From Bifiguratus adelaidae (lineage: Eukaryota; Mucoromycota; Endogonomycetes; Endogonales): a stretch of DNA of 64,000 nt. Of this stretch, positions 49,353 through 62,655 are shown piece after piece. The stretch spans positions 21,416 through 85,415 of the forward strand of contig MVBO01000057.1 in assembly GCA_002261195.1 (NCBI GenBank). The letters are read 5' to 3'. Below the pieces are notes generated by a model. The model ran no database searches. It saw nothing but the letters and a program-made list of their open reading frames with translations, and was not told where the DNA came from. Made by a program: the position numbers and the translations under genes. Numbering within the stretch: the first letter of the stretch is position 1; each line of letters starts with the position of its first letter.

Positions 49353-49963
49353 GGTCGAAAAGCTGCTGACTGTAAAAATCACGGCCAATACATGGTTAGA
49401 GACGGTACAAAGCCTTGTTGACCAGGGCCATATACCCTTGACGCACCTCGACAACTGGCCCGTACCTGAGCAGCCACGGGAGCTAACCACATGCCAGATC
49501 AATTAATATCCATTGTAAGGCAGATCAAAGCTCGACTCACCACCACGAAGAAGTCGCAAGGCAGATACGGATCGATGCATGTCGAGCAAGTGAGAGAGGA
49601 GTGAGAGAGAAAGCAACAACAAACGGAGGAAGGTCTACAGGAACATTTAATGAATTAATCGTAATCACGTGGATTTGCTCCAGGTGGAAAGTAGCGGAGA
49701 AGACAGACCGCGCGACGCGTTGAAGAGAAGCATGTCTGTCATAAGGTGCAACCATGGATGGGAGATGCTGATTGATGTCTTGCTCACAAGTTCAAAGTCA
49801 AGACACTCGATCAATGGATTGAAAACAATGGGCTTCCATTTACGGACAATGGCCTGTCGTCTTGAGTCGTTGCAAGGAAACAGCGACGGTCATGCATGAA
49901 ATACTACACTTTTATCGATACTTACAAAAGCTTGGTATCTGATCTGGGGGATACGCCACGGAG
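49353..49963. other. Intergenic divergent promoter region, NDK / WW-domain ORF
   Basis: 611 bases between two genes read away from each other. Open frames here are short and show no family resemblance. A TTTTTACAG just upstream of the NDK start on the minus strand could be the acceptor of a 5' leader intron. No RNA gene seen. Confidence 0.45.
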
Positions 49964-50494
49964 ATGAATCCAGATACTCGAGCATTGCCCGAAAGCTGGT
50001 CAGTAGGACATTGAAGGTATATCTTCCCGCGTTCATCACTAGGTACGCCTAGGATTTCACAGTACGACGCAAACACAAAGTAGTGGTTCTATGTTGACAC
50101 GAAAACCGGACATACGCAATGGGAGCATCCAGCAGATGCAGCAAGGGACAACGCACCACAGCAAGCATCTTACCAGCCAGCCGCCAATCCATCGAGTCAG
50201 AATACAAACTACTATCAGACAGCTCAACCTACGATGGCCCCTCAGCCGGCCACGCAGAACATACAGACTGCAAGTGCTGGCGGTGGAAGGAGCTCCAGGG
50301 CGGCTGGTCTCGGAGGCGTTGGCGTCGGCATGCTGGCAGGCAGCATGATGGCCAACAATAGGGCTAGGCGCAATCAAATGATGTGGGGTCCTCCGATGAT
50401 GCCTCCTCCAGCGTATGGACAACCTATGGAGTGCGCATGCGGTCCTCCCCGTATGGGCATGGGACCGCCACGTATGGGAAGGAGACGTTGGTAG
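49964..50494 (+). CDS. WW-domain protein ORF interrupted by an in-frame TAG
   Basis: Two exons, 49964..49998 and 50053..50494, 477 bases, one frame. Exon 1 gives MNPDTRALPESW; after the splice the WW domain continues ISQYDANTK, TAG at 50081..50083, then WFYVDTKTGHTQWEHPAD. The two WW tryptophans and the YxxD core are present, so the TAG replaces one residue of the first beta-turn, where other WW domains have Gln, Arg or Lys. After the domain come a Gln/Asn-rich linker, a Gly-rich hydrophobic segment (GLGGVGVGMLAGSMM) and a Met/Pro/Gly/Arg-rich end with repeated PRMGMGPPRMG. That layout matches small fungal WW proteins. No indel or other stop is present. Either a single nonsense change, a splice I cannot see, readthrough, or a base error. 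The donor GTCAGT is weak but acceptable. Confidence 0.6.
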
Positions 50495-50626
50495 AAGAGC
50501 TTTTCCTTTAACATGTCCATAAATGGTCACACTTGAGCTTTTCTGTTGTTCGTGTCTTTGCAGTTGAGAGCACAGGAGCACGACGGCTGTGCCTAGGATA
50601 GCCGGTAGAGTGGAGGTCCAGCTGGA

Positions 50627-53600
50627 ATGCTCACCATGTTCCGGTTGGTCAGCGATCCCTTTTCTGGCACTGGGAATTCTCTCACACCGTCGGAGTTCTG
50701 GACCTTCTTTGTGTATTGCCTGGTGGTCGTCCTCGTGGTGGTATTCTTTCTATTCTACTTTAACCGCGCGTTTGCGACAGCTTTGACTTGGCTACTCAAC
50801 CAATACACCTGGCGACGATATCATGCATACTTGGAAATAGGTATGTATCCGCATGCGGAACGAGCTAGACTGACCAAGAAGCAGAATCTCTTCAGTTCGC
50901 TCTGTTAGGTGGACGGATACTATTCAAGAATGTTCGCTATCATTCCACCAACCAAAGCGTTTACATATTGAAAGGACATTTGACGATTCGATACTGGCTG
51001 TGGAAGACACGCAAAGAAGGGAACAGAGGACATGGTAGTGTAACACTTTAACAACGGTGTAGCTGCTCTATGGGAAGGCTAAGCACGCTTCTGTAGCCAA
51101 TGAACGCAAGTCTTGTCGCATTGTACTCAACATACAAGGCTTGGAATGGTTCTTGTATAACCGAACACCCGCCTATGATCTGTTGCGAGAGGTTTTAGCC
51201 TCTCGCAATAGTAATGGGCATGTACAAGAGGGAGGAGGGTATCGCAATGGCGATGTTGGTAAGCGTGTAATTGCCTTTATCATCCTTGTAATTCTAAGGA
51301 ATATTGTTCCAGCTGTTCCTATGAATGAAGACGTGGAATGCCAATCGCAAGATTATCGGACATCGCTCTTTCGAAGATTGCTTCCCATCCAAGTGAATTG
51401 CGTGACTGGAGGGCTCGTTCTGGGCAATCCCGAATTGGAATCCATGCTCGTGCTTGACTTTGCTCAGGCTAACGGAGTTTACAATACCACAGAGAGCCCT
51501 TCAATACGTGATTTCTATCGGACCGTTCTCGACGTGACGTTCAGGGAAACTAAAGCATCGCTTCGTTTCAATCCCGATTATCTCAAAACTTTCCCTACAT
51601 CATTGTTGAAGAGCAAAGAGTAAGGCCTGGGTTTATATGTTTGACATACTCACAGACAATCACAGGCCAAATCGCTTGCGGCGCCTCTTCAGCAGGTTGT
51701 TCCAGGATAGAAAGCGCGAGGAGATGGAGACATGGGCTGGGTTACAAAGATACCGCGACAAGTCGCTTACGCGGCGGGAGCAAACTCAATATGCGAAGGT
51801 GTCGCAGGTGTTTGAGAGTGCGCAGGCCGATTTAGTCTATTATGCAGATGTACCAGGTCAGTGGCCTTTCCTCGTGAGTCCGCCTTTTTGATCTTCAATC
51901 TGGCAGGCATTGTCGGATACGGTGAATCTGATGCCAACGCAGTTGGCGTCGATGAACCCCAGTGGGGCTTCGATCTTGCTTTGCACGACGCCATCGTCCA
52001 TTACGGTCCTTGGGCCGATAAGCAAAGGTATGTGGAGTTCCAGATCCAGGTATACGCTTAACATTGTGGACAGGGCCAGCATTCAATCCTACTTTTATCC
52101 AGCTTCCTATCGCAACATGTCAGAGAGTGTTTTACCAAAGGAAGGTGAAACGCGCATGCACAGAGCTTTGAAAATCAATATTGAGTTTGCGAATGAAGCG
52201 ACCCTTCGTATCCCCTTTCGAGAAGTATCCAAGGTGAGCCCACAAATGCCAAGCTCAAAAGCTAATCAAGTTGTCAGGATTGGAGGTTCGGCCCAAAAGC
52301 AACCAACAGTAAGAAGGAGGACCTCAACACAGCCATAAGACCCTATGGCTGGATGGATCTGAAATTCGGAGTTGAGTCATTTGTATCCGTCAAGGTTCCC
52401 ACAATAGCGAATGTCGACGGCTATACAATAGTGGTCGTCGCTAGTCTGCAGAAGCCATCGTTGATTTCCAGCGTAAATTATGCGCCTATGCTAGTCGGTG
52501 AACACGTACACGTATGTCCAACATATTGGTGACCCGAGAATTTTATTAAACGTTGGGCTCGTACAGCTTGAAGTTGACATGCACAATCCGCTTCAATGGA
52601 ATCAAGCAAGAGTTTGGCGTATCGACATGAATTTCGGCAATACAACGTTGCAGCTCCTGCGTGATCATATAACATTAATCCAAGATCTTATCCGAGATTG
52701 GAACAGTACCTCCGAACGTGGGAGTGCGGTGAAGTTCATACCCATCACCTACAGTATTTCAATCAACATCGCATTGCTTCGCCTTTTCCTTTATGTCAAT
52801 GAACAGAATATCATCAACAATCCAACGGACATTGAAGATAATGGTAAGTATTGGATTACCTAAACGGCTTGTGTAATCTGACAAAGTCTCCGATGTCACA
52901 ATAGCCTGTATAACTTTGACCGGCTGGAATGTCCGAGCTGCTTTCGATCTGCCAATGCAGATCTACGAGCCGAGTCTAAACAAAATATCATTTGATGTGC
53001 AGGTACGTTATATCGCTCACATATGTCGCGAACAGAGCTTGCTAAGGCCTTTTCACAGACCGAGCATGTATTGCTCTCTATGGTGTGGCCATCGGTTAAT
53101 ACGATGAGTGCTTTCATGCCATTAAAGGATGCTGAATATGGCACGGCATCAAAAATATCACTCCATGGCTCATACGCATATTACATCGACGCCAAAACAC
53201 CAGCTGAAGTCGATCAGTTGACGCTAATACTTGAAGTAAGTGAGACAACTTCTATCTGTCAGGATTTCATGGATCTGAATATAACAGGGAGAAGGGGTTG
53301 CTTGCAAGATCTTTGGCTCCCTCGTGCGATACGGCCTGGTATTACGAGATAATTACTTTGGTAACTTCACGAATTTCGTTACTCTGGATGAATACCGGTA
53401 TCGAAGAGCACACGCAGCTGAACGTGAACAGTCAGAGGCCCACGAGCTACATATGAAGGTATGAAGGGAAACTTACGGCGCCTCCTCGATTTTGAATTCT
53501 TCCTGCTTCAGACAAACATGTCACCTCTGGAGCTGGTCTTCGTTTGCCAGGTTAGGCAAGGCGTAGTGATTCTACCTGAGAACATCTACGCGGCCGAGCA

Positions 53601-56600
53601 ATCCTCGCAACTTGAATTTGATGAGCTACAGTTTGAACTGAGGAACACTGAAAGCTATATGGGTATGTGGCAATTTGCGTCGGGTTGTTCATGCGTCGGA
53701 ATATTCATGCTGATCTCTACTAGATATGCACTTGACGACCTCGCCCATTACGTGGTTAGAGCATGCGGATACCCAAAGAAATATTTACGGCTCGAAAGCA
53801 GATCTCAGCGATCGCATTCAAATAAGAGGTAAGTGTCCTACGTTGCACTAAGCCAACAACAGTTATTGATGAGCTCGTCGTTCGTCTGGTTTCAGGACTG
53901 AACGTTCACGCTCATAGGATGTATGGCCCTCGACCCCGTAACCTTACATTTGTTTGCGACTGGGACTTTCGGATAGGCAGCATCAAAGGAAGCCTCAATG
54001 CCGGAATGTGCGCTGGATTAGTTGCCTTCATCAAGTGTTTCTCGTACAACTTTGTTGACGCAGACAATTCACTTCCCTTCGACTTCGCAAACGCAGCTTT
54101 ACCTGACATCACATATCTGAAATTGAACGTATCAGAAGTCTCTCTCATCCTATGGGGTTCCGGCTGTGCAACGGAGATCTCCCTCCCTGTGGGGCTCAGC
54201 GTTAAAGTAGATAACACTGTCACGACGAAAAAGAATTGGGAGGCTCTGCTGCAGCTACCGAGACTGAGGATCATCAGCTTGGCTCAAAATGCATACGAAT
54301 GGAAGGTAAGAGGTAGTACAGGTGGATAGGTGACAAGGCTTGGCTAACTAGGCGACATTCCGTTCAGGTAAAAAAGAGTTCAAACTCCCAATGGATTGAG
54401 ATCGCACGGGCGGAGTGGGGCATAAACCTCCCCGTTTTCTGCAAAACTACTGATTGGCAAGCATGCCAACAAGCTCAGCAGAGCTTTGTTCGAAGAGAGG
54501 ATCGTGAACTGCAAAGATGCAGTAGCAAGCTTTACATTCCATCGCCTGGTAAGGAATGAAATCAATCCCAACGGTATGTTCTCATCAGCTGTCCTTCAAT
54601 TCAAGCAGATTCGGGATTCTGTTTCATACACTTGGGACAACTTTTAGTCGCCGGAATTTCATATGCACGCCTAGGTAGGTGTTAGGTAAAACAGTCGAAG
54701 CAACTTTGCTGATCGCGCAAATTTGTAGAATCTGCCCGCACTAAAGATCACGGGTAAGTTTAGTGTCCGCTACTGAAAATGAGAATTTACGCGTCACTTT
54801 ACATTATGAACATAGAACATTGGAGAATCTTGATCTGAAACGACCTGGGTACAAAGGTAGGCATTCTTGTTATCGAGTATCCAATGCTCAATCCGCCGCA
54901 TTATCAGTACAAAATCCGGACGTGCCATATGGTGCTTTTCTGCGACATTATCACTACGAGAGCAGGGAAGGGTGGCAACAGCGTCGCTTTTTGTGCATTT
55001 CATCACCTTGGACTGTGAATGCAGGATCTGAGGAGGAGAATTTTCAAGAGGTAGACAATTTTGTTGAAGATAGGATGCATTCTTCCTCTAGGGCTTTCAT
55101 GGCTGCAGATGGGGACGAATGCCTTGGTGGCGTGAAATTGACGACTCATACTCGGTCTCGATACCGGATCGCCATCGAGTCAAGAAGTGCCTTGTCAGTA
55201 ATTTTGACTCCTTTCTTTGTGAAGATAGTTCAAGATTTCATCGAACAGGTTGATGAACAAGTAAGTGGAAGGGTTACATCGCCGTCCATAGCCATTCTTT
55301 TGTCGGATTTGGTATTAAATGCCGTCTAGGATTGGAACATTGAAACCCACCTAGATGCTCTTCAAACCACATACATGTCTCACTTGCAATCAACCGCCGA
55401 GGACTCCTCAGGTTCCGATATAGCTTTGTCCTTAAATCTGCGCCGATTTCACTTGCTATCTATTCAAGACACTCTCATCGCTCCTGAGGCGTTCAATGTG
55501 CAAAAGCAAGAGCCAAATGAGGCCGTGACCCCAGATATCTCATTGGTGGACATATGCCTCAACGACGCGAATCTATGTATGGAAATCTATCTGCCAAAGT
55601 CAGGGACTGAGAGTTCCAAAACTTCCGTCGCCACTGTGGGTTCACTGGATATGGATAGAGTGATCGCCAACGTATACCACAACATCGACAATGAAGTTTC
55701 TCTCTCTTCAAGGAGGAGTCACTCCACCATGCGTCTCACCGATCGACAGAGTGTCTTTTTATTGACACTGAAATCACCAGAACTGCGTTGGATGATCGAT
55801 AAGGACTCGATGGCAGCTGACATGGATCTTGGATTCATCCACTCGGAAGCCATTGCAGAGGTCATTGAAACTGTACTGGGAGCCGTTTATCGCTGGCTGG
55901 CGTTCACAACAGAGTTTGAAGCTCTCTTTCGCCAATACAAGTTCCGAAAGCAAAAGCAAGTGCAATTGTTGGTTTGGCAATTAGCCAAATGTTCTCAGGC
56001 GTACGAGGGAAGCGATCCAATTTTCTTGACGAAGCCGTCAAACGTTATGCGTTTGGGTGCTCGCAATTTCCGTAACGACACCGGTTGGAAGTTGATTGCT
56101 CACATGAGGCATGTGATGCGGCAATTAGACGAGCGAAGTACCGCTGAAACGCACGCTTTGTTGACAGCAAACATAGTCCAACTCTGCGAAGATCAATATC
56201 TTGACGCTCGCATATTTCAAGACATCGTTCGCATCTTCGCAAAATGGAGAGATTGGGAGTTCAGCGAAGAGGAATTGGTCGTCTCGCCTCTCTTCAATCG
56301 ATACTTTATAAACACTTCGAGAACGGAGACTGCTGGTGCTCAAACTCCTCTTTTGCATTCTGCCGGGAAGCTGCGTCTAGTTCGTTGCTCATTATCGCTG
56401 AAAACATTTTCCGGCATTTTGCGTGATGCAACCCAGCAGCGTAACAATGCGATTGTTACTCAAATGATCCGCATCGCTTTGACCGCCATTCCAAGACAGA
56501 CAGAGTCCGCATCTGACGTCGATGTGTTTTGCTACGATGTCTCCGCCGTGGTGTCGCTCGTGGGTATAAAGATCGATGCCAACCCCATGCTTCTTTCTTT

Positions 56601-59600
56601 CGTTAGACACGTGCTCAGAATTCAACGCATTTTCGAGTCGATGTTACGATCACTCTCAAAAATGGTGCTTGTTAACGATATCGTCGCAAGCAAAGTACTT
56701 AAAAGGAAGGCAGAGGATATTCTTCCAAAAGGGAACACAATGAAAGATGACGAACTACCTGGTCTCGCTATTGCTAGGAATGTTGGCGTCGTATCTGGTA
56801 CCCTTCAGCTGGTTAACTTCAGTCTACGCGGGCAGGTTGGTAGTCTTGTGCTGGAGCAGAAAATGGCAGCGCTCTTTGGTTCAGTTCAAGGATACACTTT
56901 GAGCGAGATAACAGCAGTCTACAATCCTCCATCTTTCTCCGCACCAACATCACTCATAAGCCAGATACCGACCATCGCTGGCAGTATGCAAAAGGCCACT
57001 ACCACCATATTCGAATCTACATCTGGCAATTCTGGAGGAGAGAGACAACGCACCCTTGTGGCGATCTCAATTCCTGTCAGCAATGGAAGCGTGATTCTAT
57101 CTTCCAATGCGCCGGATGACTTTGCAGACAAGCGGTCTTTGGCTACTCAATGCTGTATCACCGTCCCAAACATTGGCATCGATATCCCACGAAGCGTACT
57201 TAAGGTGGCAGCGTTCGCTTTTGATTGGATTCGAGAAAGCCAAAGAGAATATAGACCTTTCCTGGAAAGCATCTTAGACGAGATAGAGAAGCAACGCCGT
57301 CCGGATGTCACCAATTCTCGCAACGTCGTCCAAGACAGCACTGTGAACCTCAACGACACCCGCTTGCGGGTCCTCTTGAATACATTCAGCGTGCGAATAG
57401 CTTTGGGATCTACGCTGAGTGCGGCGTATCGCTCAGATGATGTATTGTTCTCCGCCAGATTCTTGGAAATTCCGCGGGGACAGAAGTTCATTTATGCTGC
57501 TCAACTGCGAACCCAGCTCCTGAGCTTTCACTCTGCGGCAAGTGGGCCGAAGTCAGAGATTCAATCCGACGAGGTTGTATCTTCACCTGTAGCCATCGCT
57601 ATTCCAAGCATCCAAGCCAGTGGAAGCGTACGGACTGCAAGCTACACTAAGCAGCAGCACAGCGGGTCGACATCTCGTCTAGCGCCAAAAATGTATACGC
57701 GCGTAAACGTAGACTACATCCGATTGAATTTAAACGTTGGTCTTCTCGATGGGATTTTGACGGCACAGTCTTTGATCGGTGGGGAGATCACAGAATTATC
57801 TCATCTTATAGATCGATTCAAGGCCATACCTATGACAAAATCGTCAGTTTCGACACCTGCAAGCGTTACACCTCTCATTTATTCACTTGATATTGGGCTC
57901 AAAGGCCTTAAGTTGACAGCCGCAAGTCCCTATGGAGTTGCTTTCCTGGAAAGTGGTGCGCTCAACGGCGTCATTTCAAGAGGAAGGACTTACGCAGAGC
58001 CTACCAGAATGAGTGCATCGGGATATGCTTCATATTGGAAATTCTCTGTATTGAGTTTATCCATTGCCATTTCGCATACGCAAGAGCAAGAGCAACGAAG
58101 AGAAGACTACCTGGCCAACATAGAACTCGATTTCTCCCTCGAGTATAGAGCACAAGCCGACATGCAGCGCGGAAAAACATCGGAAGGAGGAATTTATGTT
58201 AGCGCAGGATCGCTCTACGTGATAATGCAGCCAACTGCATTGGGGCGTCTGGCCGATATGCTTCAGTTCTATCAATCAGAACTCAGAGCCATGAGAGCCA
58301 AAAGAGCGCACGAGCTAGAACACTTAGCGCACAATACCAAACTGCTAATGACATCCTTGGATGTGAGCTTACCGTCATATCCAGCCGAAGGCAAATCTAT
58401 TATCACAAACATGTCCGTTGGAGGCCGCATAGAGGTCATACGCGTTATCATTCCATTCTCCACGAAGTTTGATGGTGAAAATTCAAAGTCGCTTTCGGCT
58501 TTCTATCTCGAAGTAGGGCCGGTTGATGCCACACTGGAATCAGACGTTCGTTCAAGTCTACACATACACGCATTGACTGCAGAGTTTCGGCCCTATGAAC
58601 CAGATCAATCGAAATCAACACACGAAAGCGCGTATAACGTCAACTACAACGCCCCTAATCGATTTTCCCTCCCAGGTTTCCTTGGCAGAATTCGTCGGGA
58701 ACGTTCACTTTTTGGCATCGAACTAGAGGCGGCAGGTTTTGACCTGAACATCGATGCCAATCTGATCGAAAGTTGTGCTGGGTTATTGCAGCTGTATGAA
58801 GAAAGTATGGCGCAAATCAACACGATTGTTTCCGCTGGTGAACAAAATGGCAAGAGAATTGGCTCCCCTGATGAAGTCGTCTCTTCTAGTACGCCACTTC
58901 GAACGAACTATACCATCAATGCTTCTTTTACCTGCGAGTCAGGTCGCTGTCATGTGCGTCTGGTGCCTGTGGAAAGGCTGAAATCACCGTTGCTACGAAA
59001 TCCCACCGACAAAGATCATAGTCAATTCGGAACGGTTGCCACTATCAGTATCCCAGGCGTTGAAGTATATATGCAATCTTCTCATGGAGTCCAGAATTCT
59101 GTCACATTGACAACTTATATCGAGCCCAGTGCCAACACTTTTACCCCAGTCATACTGGAAATCGTTCGGCAGTTCAACACCGTCGTCAAATCCCATTTCA
59201 CCCAACGAACTGTTCAGCAACCTCAATCTGATCCAGTTGGTGCCTTGTCCCTGCAGTTGTGCTTTTGTTTCAAGCTCGGCTCGACCGAGCTCTTATTCGC
59301 CTGCGGTACCAGCTCAAAAGTTGTCTGCAAATGGCATCTTCAAGATACTTGGAGCGTAATTACACTATCATTAAGTAATCGTCAACTCTCCGTTCAATCG
59401 TCGCTGACCGTAGCGTCATTAACTCTCGGCCTTCGGCATGCATATTCGCCGGAAAGCAGTCTCGAATGCGGTATCAACGGCGTGATGTTCAATTTCATAC
59501 TACAACCATACGAACAAGGCGGCAAATGGCTTCCACTCAAATCCTTGACCTTAGTTGTATCTCGTGCCTCCGTGGACATCAGTTTGCCATATCTTCAAGA

Positions 59601-61068
59601 TGTCATAACGTTCTACCTCACATGGTTTGATGCGGATCGACCGAGATCGCAAGAGACAGAGAAGACTTCTAAAGGAGGAAGCACAATCGTGGAAGAGGAG
59701 GGCTTCGTTTCCCTGTCTGTGATCGTTCAGCAATCCCAAGCAAAGTCGGATCTGGGACCTCAAATGGGGAAGGCGGATTGGAATGTTTCCCTCCTCACAA
59801 TGTCACTTTCGAAACTTCCAGATTGCCGGCAGCGGATTCGAGGTATCGTTCAGAGCGCAAGCATCACCATGGATGGGCGACTTTTAGGCTTCTTAAATCT
59901 AAATCACTTCTTTCTCGACACGCACCCTGTCTCGTGCTACTACTACAAATTCCCGCAAAGTCGATCACCGGCATCCAATCTCTTTCTGGAAGGGCTGGAG
60001 TCTGTTCTGGAATACGAGTATCAAAAGCTTTTCGTGATCAAGGCAAGGCCGATCTGGGTTCTCTGCCTCAATTCTCCAAGTACCAGCAATGCCGCGGGCG
60101 ATGGCAATGGTATTGTTAAACTGTTGCTCTCGGTAACCATCGATGGTCTTGAAGCTCTCGGATCCATTCGGACACCTGCAACGATAAAGAGTGTTATACA
60201 AAAATTGGAGACGATCTTTGCTGATCGATACAACAAAGCTGCGGAGTTGTTTCCCGCTCGAAAGCAAGTAATGGCCTCCTGCGTGAGCCATCAACCAGTT
60301 TCGGAGGTAAAGAGTGATCTTATGAATCGTACTTCGCAGTCATTACCCATTGGCGGCATTCGTCTCTCAATCTCAAGCGCTTCGGTCGCCTTGTACCCGT
60401 CGCATTTCTACGAATCTGATTGCGTGCAAGCCAGAATCACAAATTTGCAGCTTATGGAACAATTCCTTACAAGCGAAAACGATGACCGCGTGCGGTCATT
60501 CAACGTGGCATTCGCTTCTATTGCCATTGTCAAGGCCGTGGCGAAGCGACTTACTCGCGAAGATGAGAATACTATGACACCCACAGACTGGATGAAACGC
60601 CTACAGGTTGATTCTAACAATGTCGACATCATGGTTATACCTGCTACGAACGCGTTTATGACGACCGAACAAAAGGCCGATTCCAAGCAAGTAGATTACA
60701 TATTTCAGACGCTTTTTGACGGCAAGGTTGATGTCGCTCTGAACTTCAAGCATTATCAATTCATCCAAGACATGATCAATACATTCAAATTCGTCAATCA
60801 GCAAAGCAGTGCTTCCGAGGCGTTGGATTCATCGGAGGAGACACCAGTAACCGCTGCTACGCAAGTATATGAAAATAGCGATGGAGTAGTTTACCACGCA
60901 AAAGAAGCCATGTCAATGAATTTACAACTACGCGTCATGGGTGATGCGACGCCGCCGGTGGATTGGTTTGTGTCCAAGCAGAGGATACCTGGCATTGTCC
61001 ACCAACAACTAATGATTCGCATGGAGAAAATTTTTGAACGAGTTTGGCATCATCATGCTAAAGTGTGA
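50627..61068 (+). CDS. CSF1: Csf1/BLTP1-family bridge-like lipid transfer protein
   Basis: Very long lipid-conduit protein of the endoplasmic reticulum, homologous to yeast Csf1 and animal BLTP1/Tweek. Twenty-one exons: 50627..50840, 50885..51034, 51097..51258, 51313..51619, 51666..51856, 51907..52027, 52074..52233, 52278..52511, 52567..52843, 52905..53002, 53059..53235, 53288..53458, 53512..53662, 53724..53828, 53863..54305, 54368..54548, 54609..54674, 54729..54753, 54816..54856, 54908..55260, 55330..61068; 9366 bases, 3121 residues. An N-terminal membrane span (FWTFFVYCLVVVLVVVFFLF) anchors it. Family hallmarks: LLGGRILFKNVRYHSTNQSV, GLEWFLYNRTPAYD, YYADVPGIVGYGE, RPYGWMDLKFG, NPLQWNQARVWRIDM, VRYGLVLRDNYFGNFTNFVT, MYGPRPRNLTFVCDWDF, and the C-terminal PVDWFVSKQRIPGIVHQQ. 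Exons 17-19 (66, 25 and 41 bases) are the least certain. The last exon is 5.7 kb. Confidence 0.92.
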
Positions 61069-62039
61069 CAATATGTATATCAATTGCAATCCCCAATTTC
61101 ATTGTAGAACATTCGAAAGGGAGTGAAGAGCACGCAGTCTTTTTGCATACAGTGACAACCTGCAACAGCGGACGATCTTGCTTTATAACATTATTGCAAG
61201 TGGGCGCGTGCTCCAATGCTTGGGATCCGTTGTCTTTTCCAGAGCCAATGCATCAATATGGCATCCTCGTAAAGCCACTCTCCTCAATCATGCGCAGAAG
61301 CCAATACAACGCACCCACAATTCAGCGTCACAAACTAGTGGGAAAGCCGTGGCTACTTTGCAGGCCGAGGAACCACAAACAGTAATGATGATGGAACTCA
61401 AAAACAGGAATAAAGCACTCATGCATACTTTGCTACTCTGAGAAATATTGCGATGCAGCAACCTCATGCCTACATCTTCGACACCGACTTATCCTTCTCC
61501 TAAGAATGCACACCCTTTAACTGTTTTTGTTTCTGTAAATCTGTTAATATCTTCAAGGTAAAGAGTGCTTGCCTGAGACTAAAAGATCTATCTGTTTGTA
61601 CGTAGTCTTGTTATTATACCGCATAAGCTGCGTTTCAGGCACAAATATCGTCAATGAGCTCACTTTGAGTGGATAAGGGTGGCACTAAGTCAATGCTAGG
61701 TATACTGGAAATGATGCTCGGTCAGTTTCTGACAGCAATTGACGAGTATGTTGCCTTCAAAGGAATCTCGGTGGACTTTAATTAAGGCTGCCCAAGACTA
61801 ACAGCTATTCGTCGGTACTTCTAGTCTGAATCCTGGATCAGGTACATAGCTACATATGTCATACAAGTTATAAATCATTTACTATCCGGACAGTAATCAA
61901 AAAGGTGGCAACTGACAATGATTCATTGTTTGAAATCAGCTCACAATTTCTAAGTATCGGAAACGGGAACATAACAGGATTTGGGGGTTTGCAAGTTGAT
62001 ATATTCGGTTTTCACATTTAGTGCACATTGTCGTAGAGA

Positions 62040-62655
62040 TGGTCTTTTTGTCATAAAATGGATAAGTCAGAACAAGTGAGACTTAATATCCATTCAGCAT
62101 GGGTGTAGTTTTGGAAATATACACGAATTGCTGAACTACTATCCTCCACATTAGTATTGCAGATGTATGTAATGAGATATCTCGAAATGGCCATTGTTAG
62201 CCTACTGTATGTTAGTAAGAGATCTTAATCTATCTCCTTGTATCGCCCACAGAACCATTTCATGTACTAATGTGCCTAAGTCATTCAGCCGGTATAACAC
62301 TCGGCTTTCCATCATGTTCTAATAGCGACAGTCTTTCCTAACATGTAGCTTCGATGATTTAGTAATGTTCACATCTGCTGGGTTTGTAGCTTATGATTAG
62401 TTTACTCGGAAAGGACACTTTAGTGTATACTGTAGCTCTTCCATCTATTGCATCTACAGTATTTGACTTTCGCACCAATCATCTTTCGGGAGTGTCTTAG
62501 CTTGTTATAGCCAAAGCATGCATCGGTTACGCTCGTGTAATTGAAAAGTGAGAAACGGATAACATGCTGGTGATGGCTGTAGGCTACGCCTACAGTATGT
62601 TGTAGAACAGAGCAAGTGGAATACAGCGGACTTGAATATCCATTCAGCATGCACG
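62040..62655 (+). repeat. Two diverged copies of a ~40-base direct repeat
   Basis: A segment near 62070-62110 (GAACAAGTGAGAC then AATATCCATTCAGCATG and GTAGT) recurs at about 62608-62650 (GAGCAAGTGGA then AATATCCATTCAGCATG and GTAGT), 550 bases apart. The 17-base core is identical; flanks have drifted. This suggests an old duplicated or inserted element. Confidence 0.6.
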
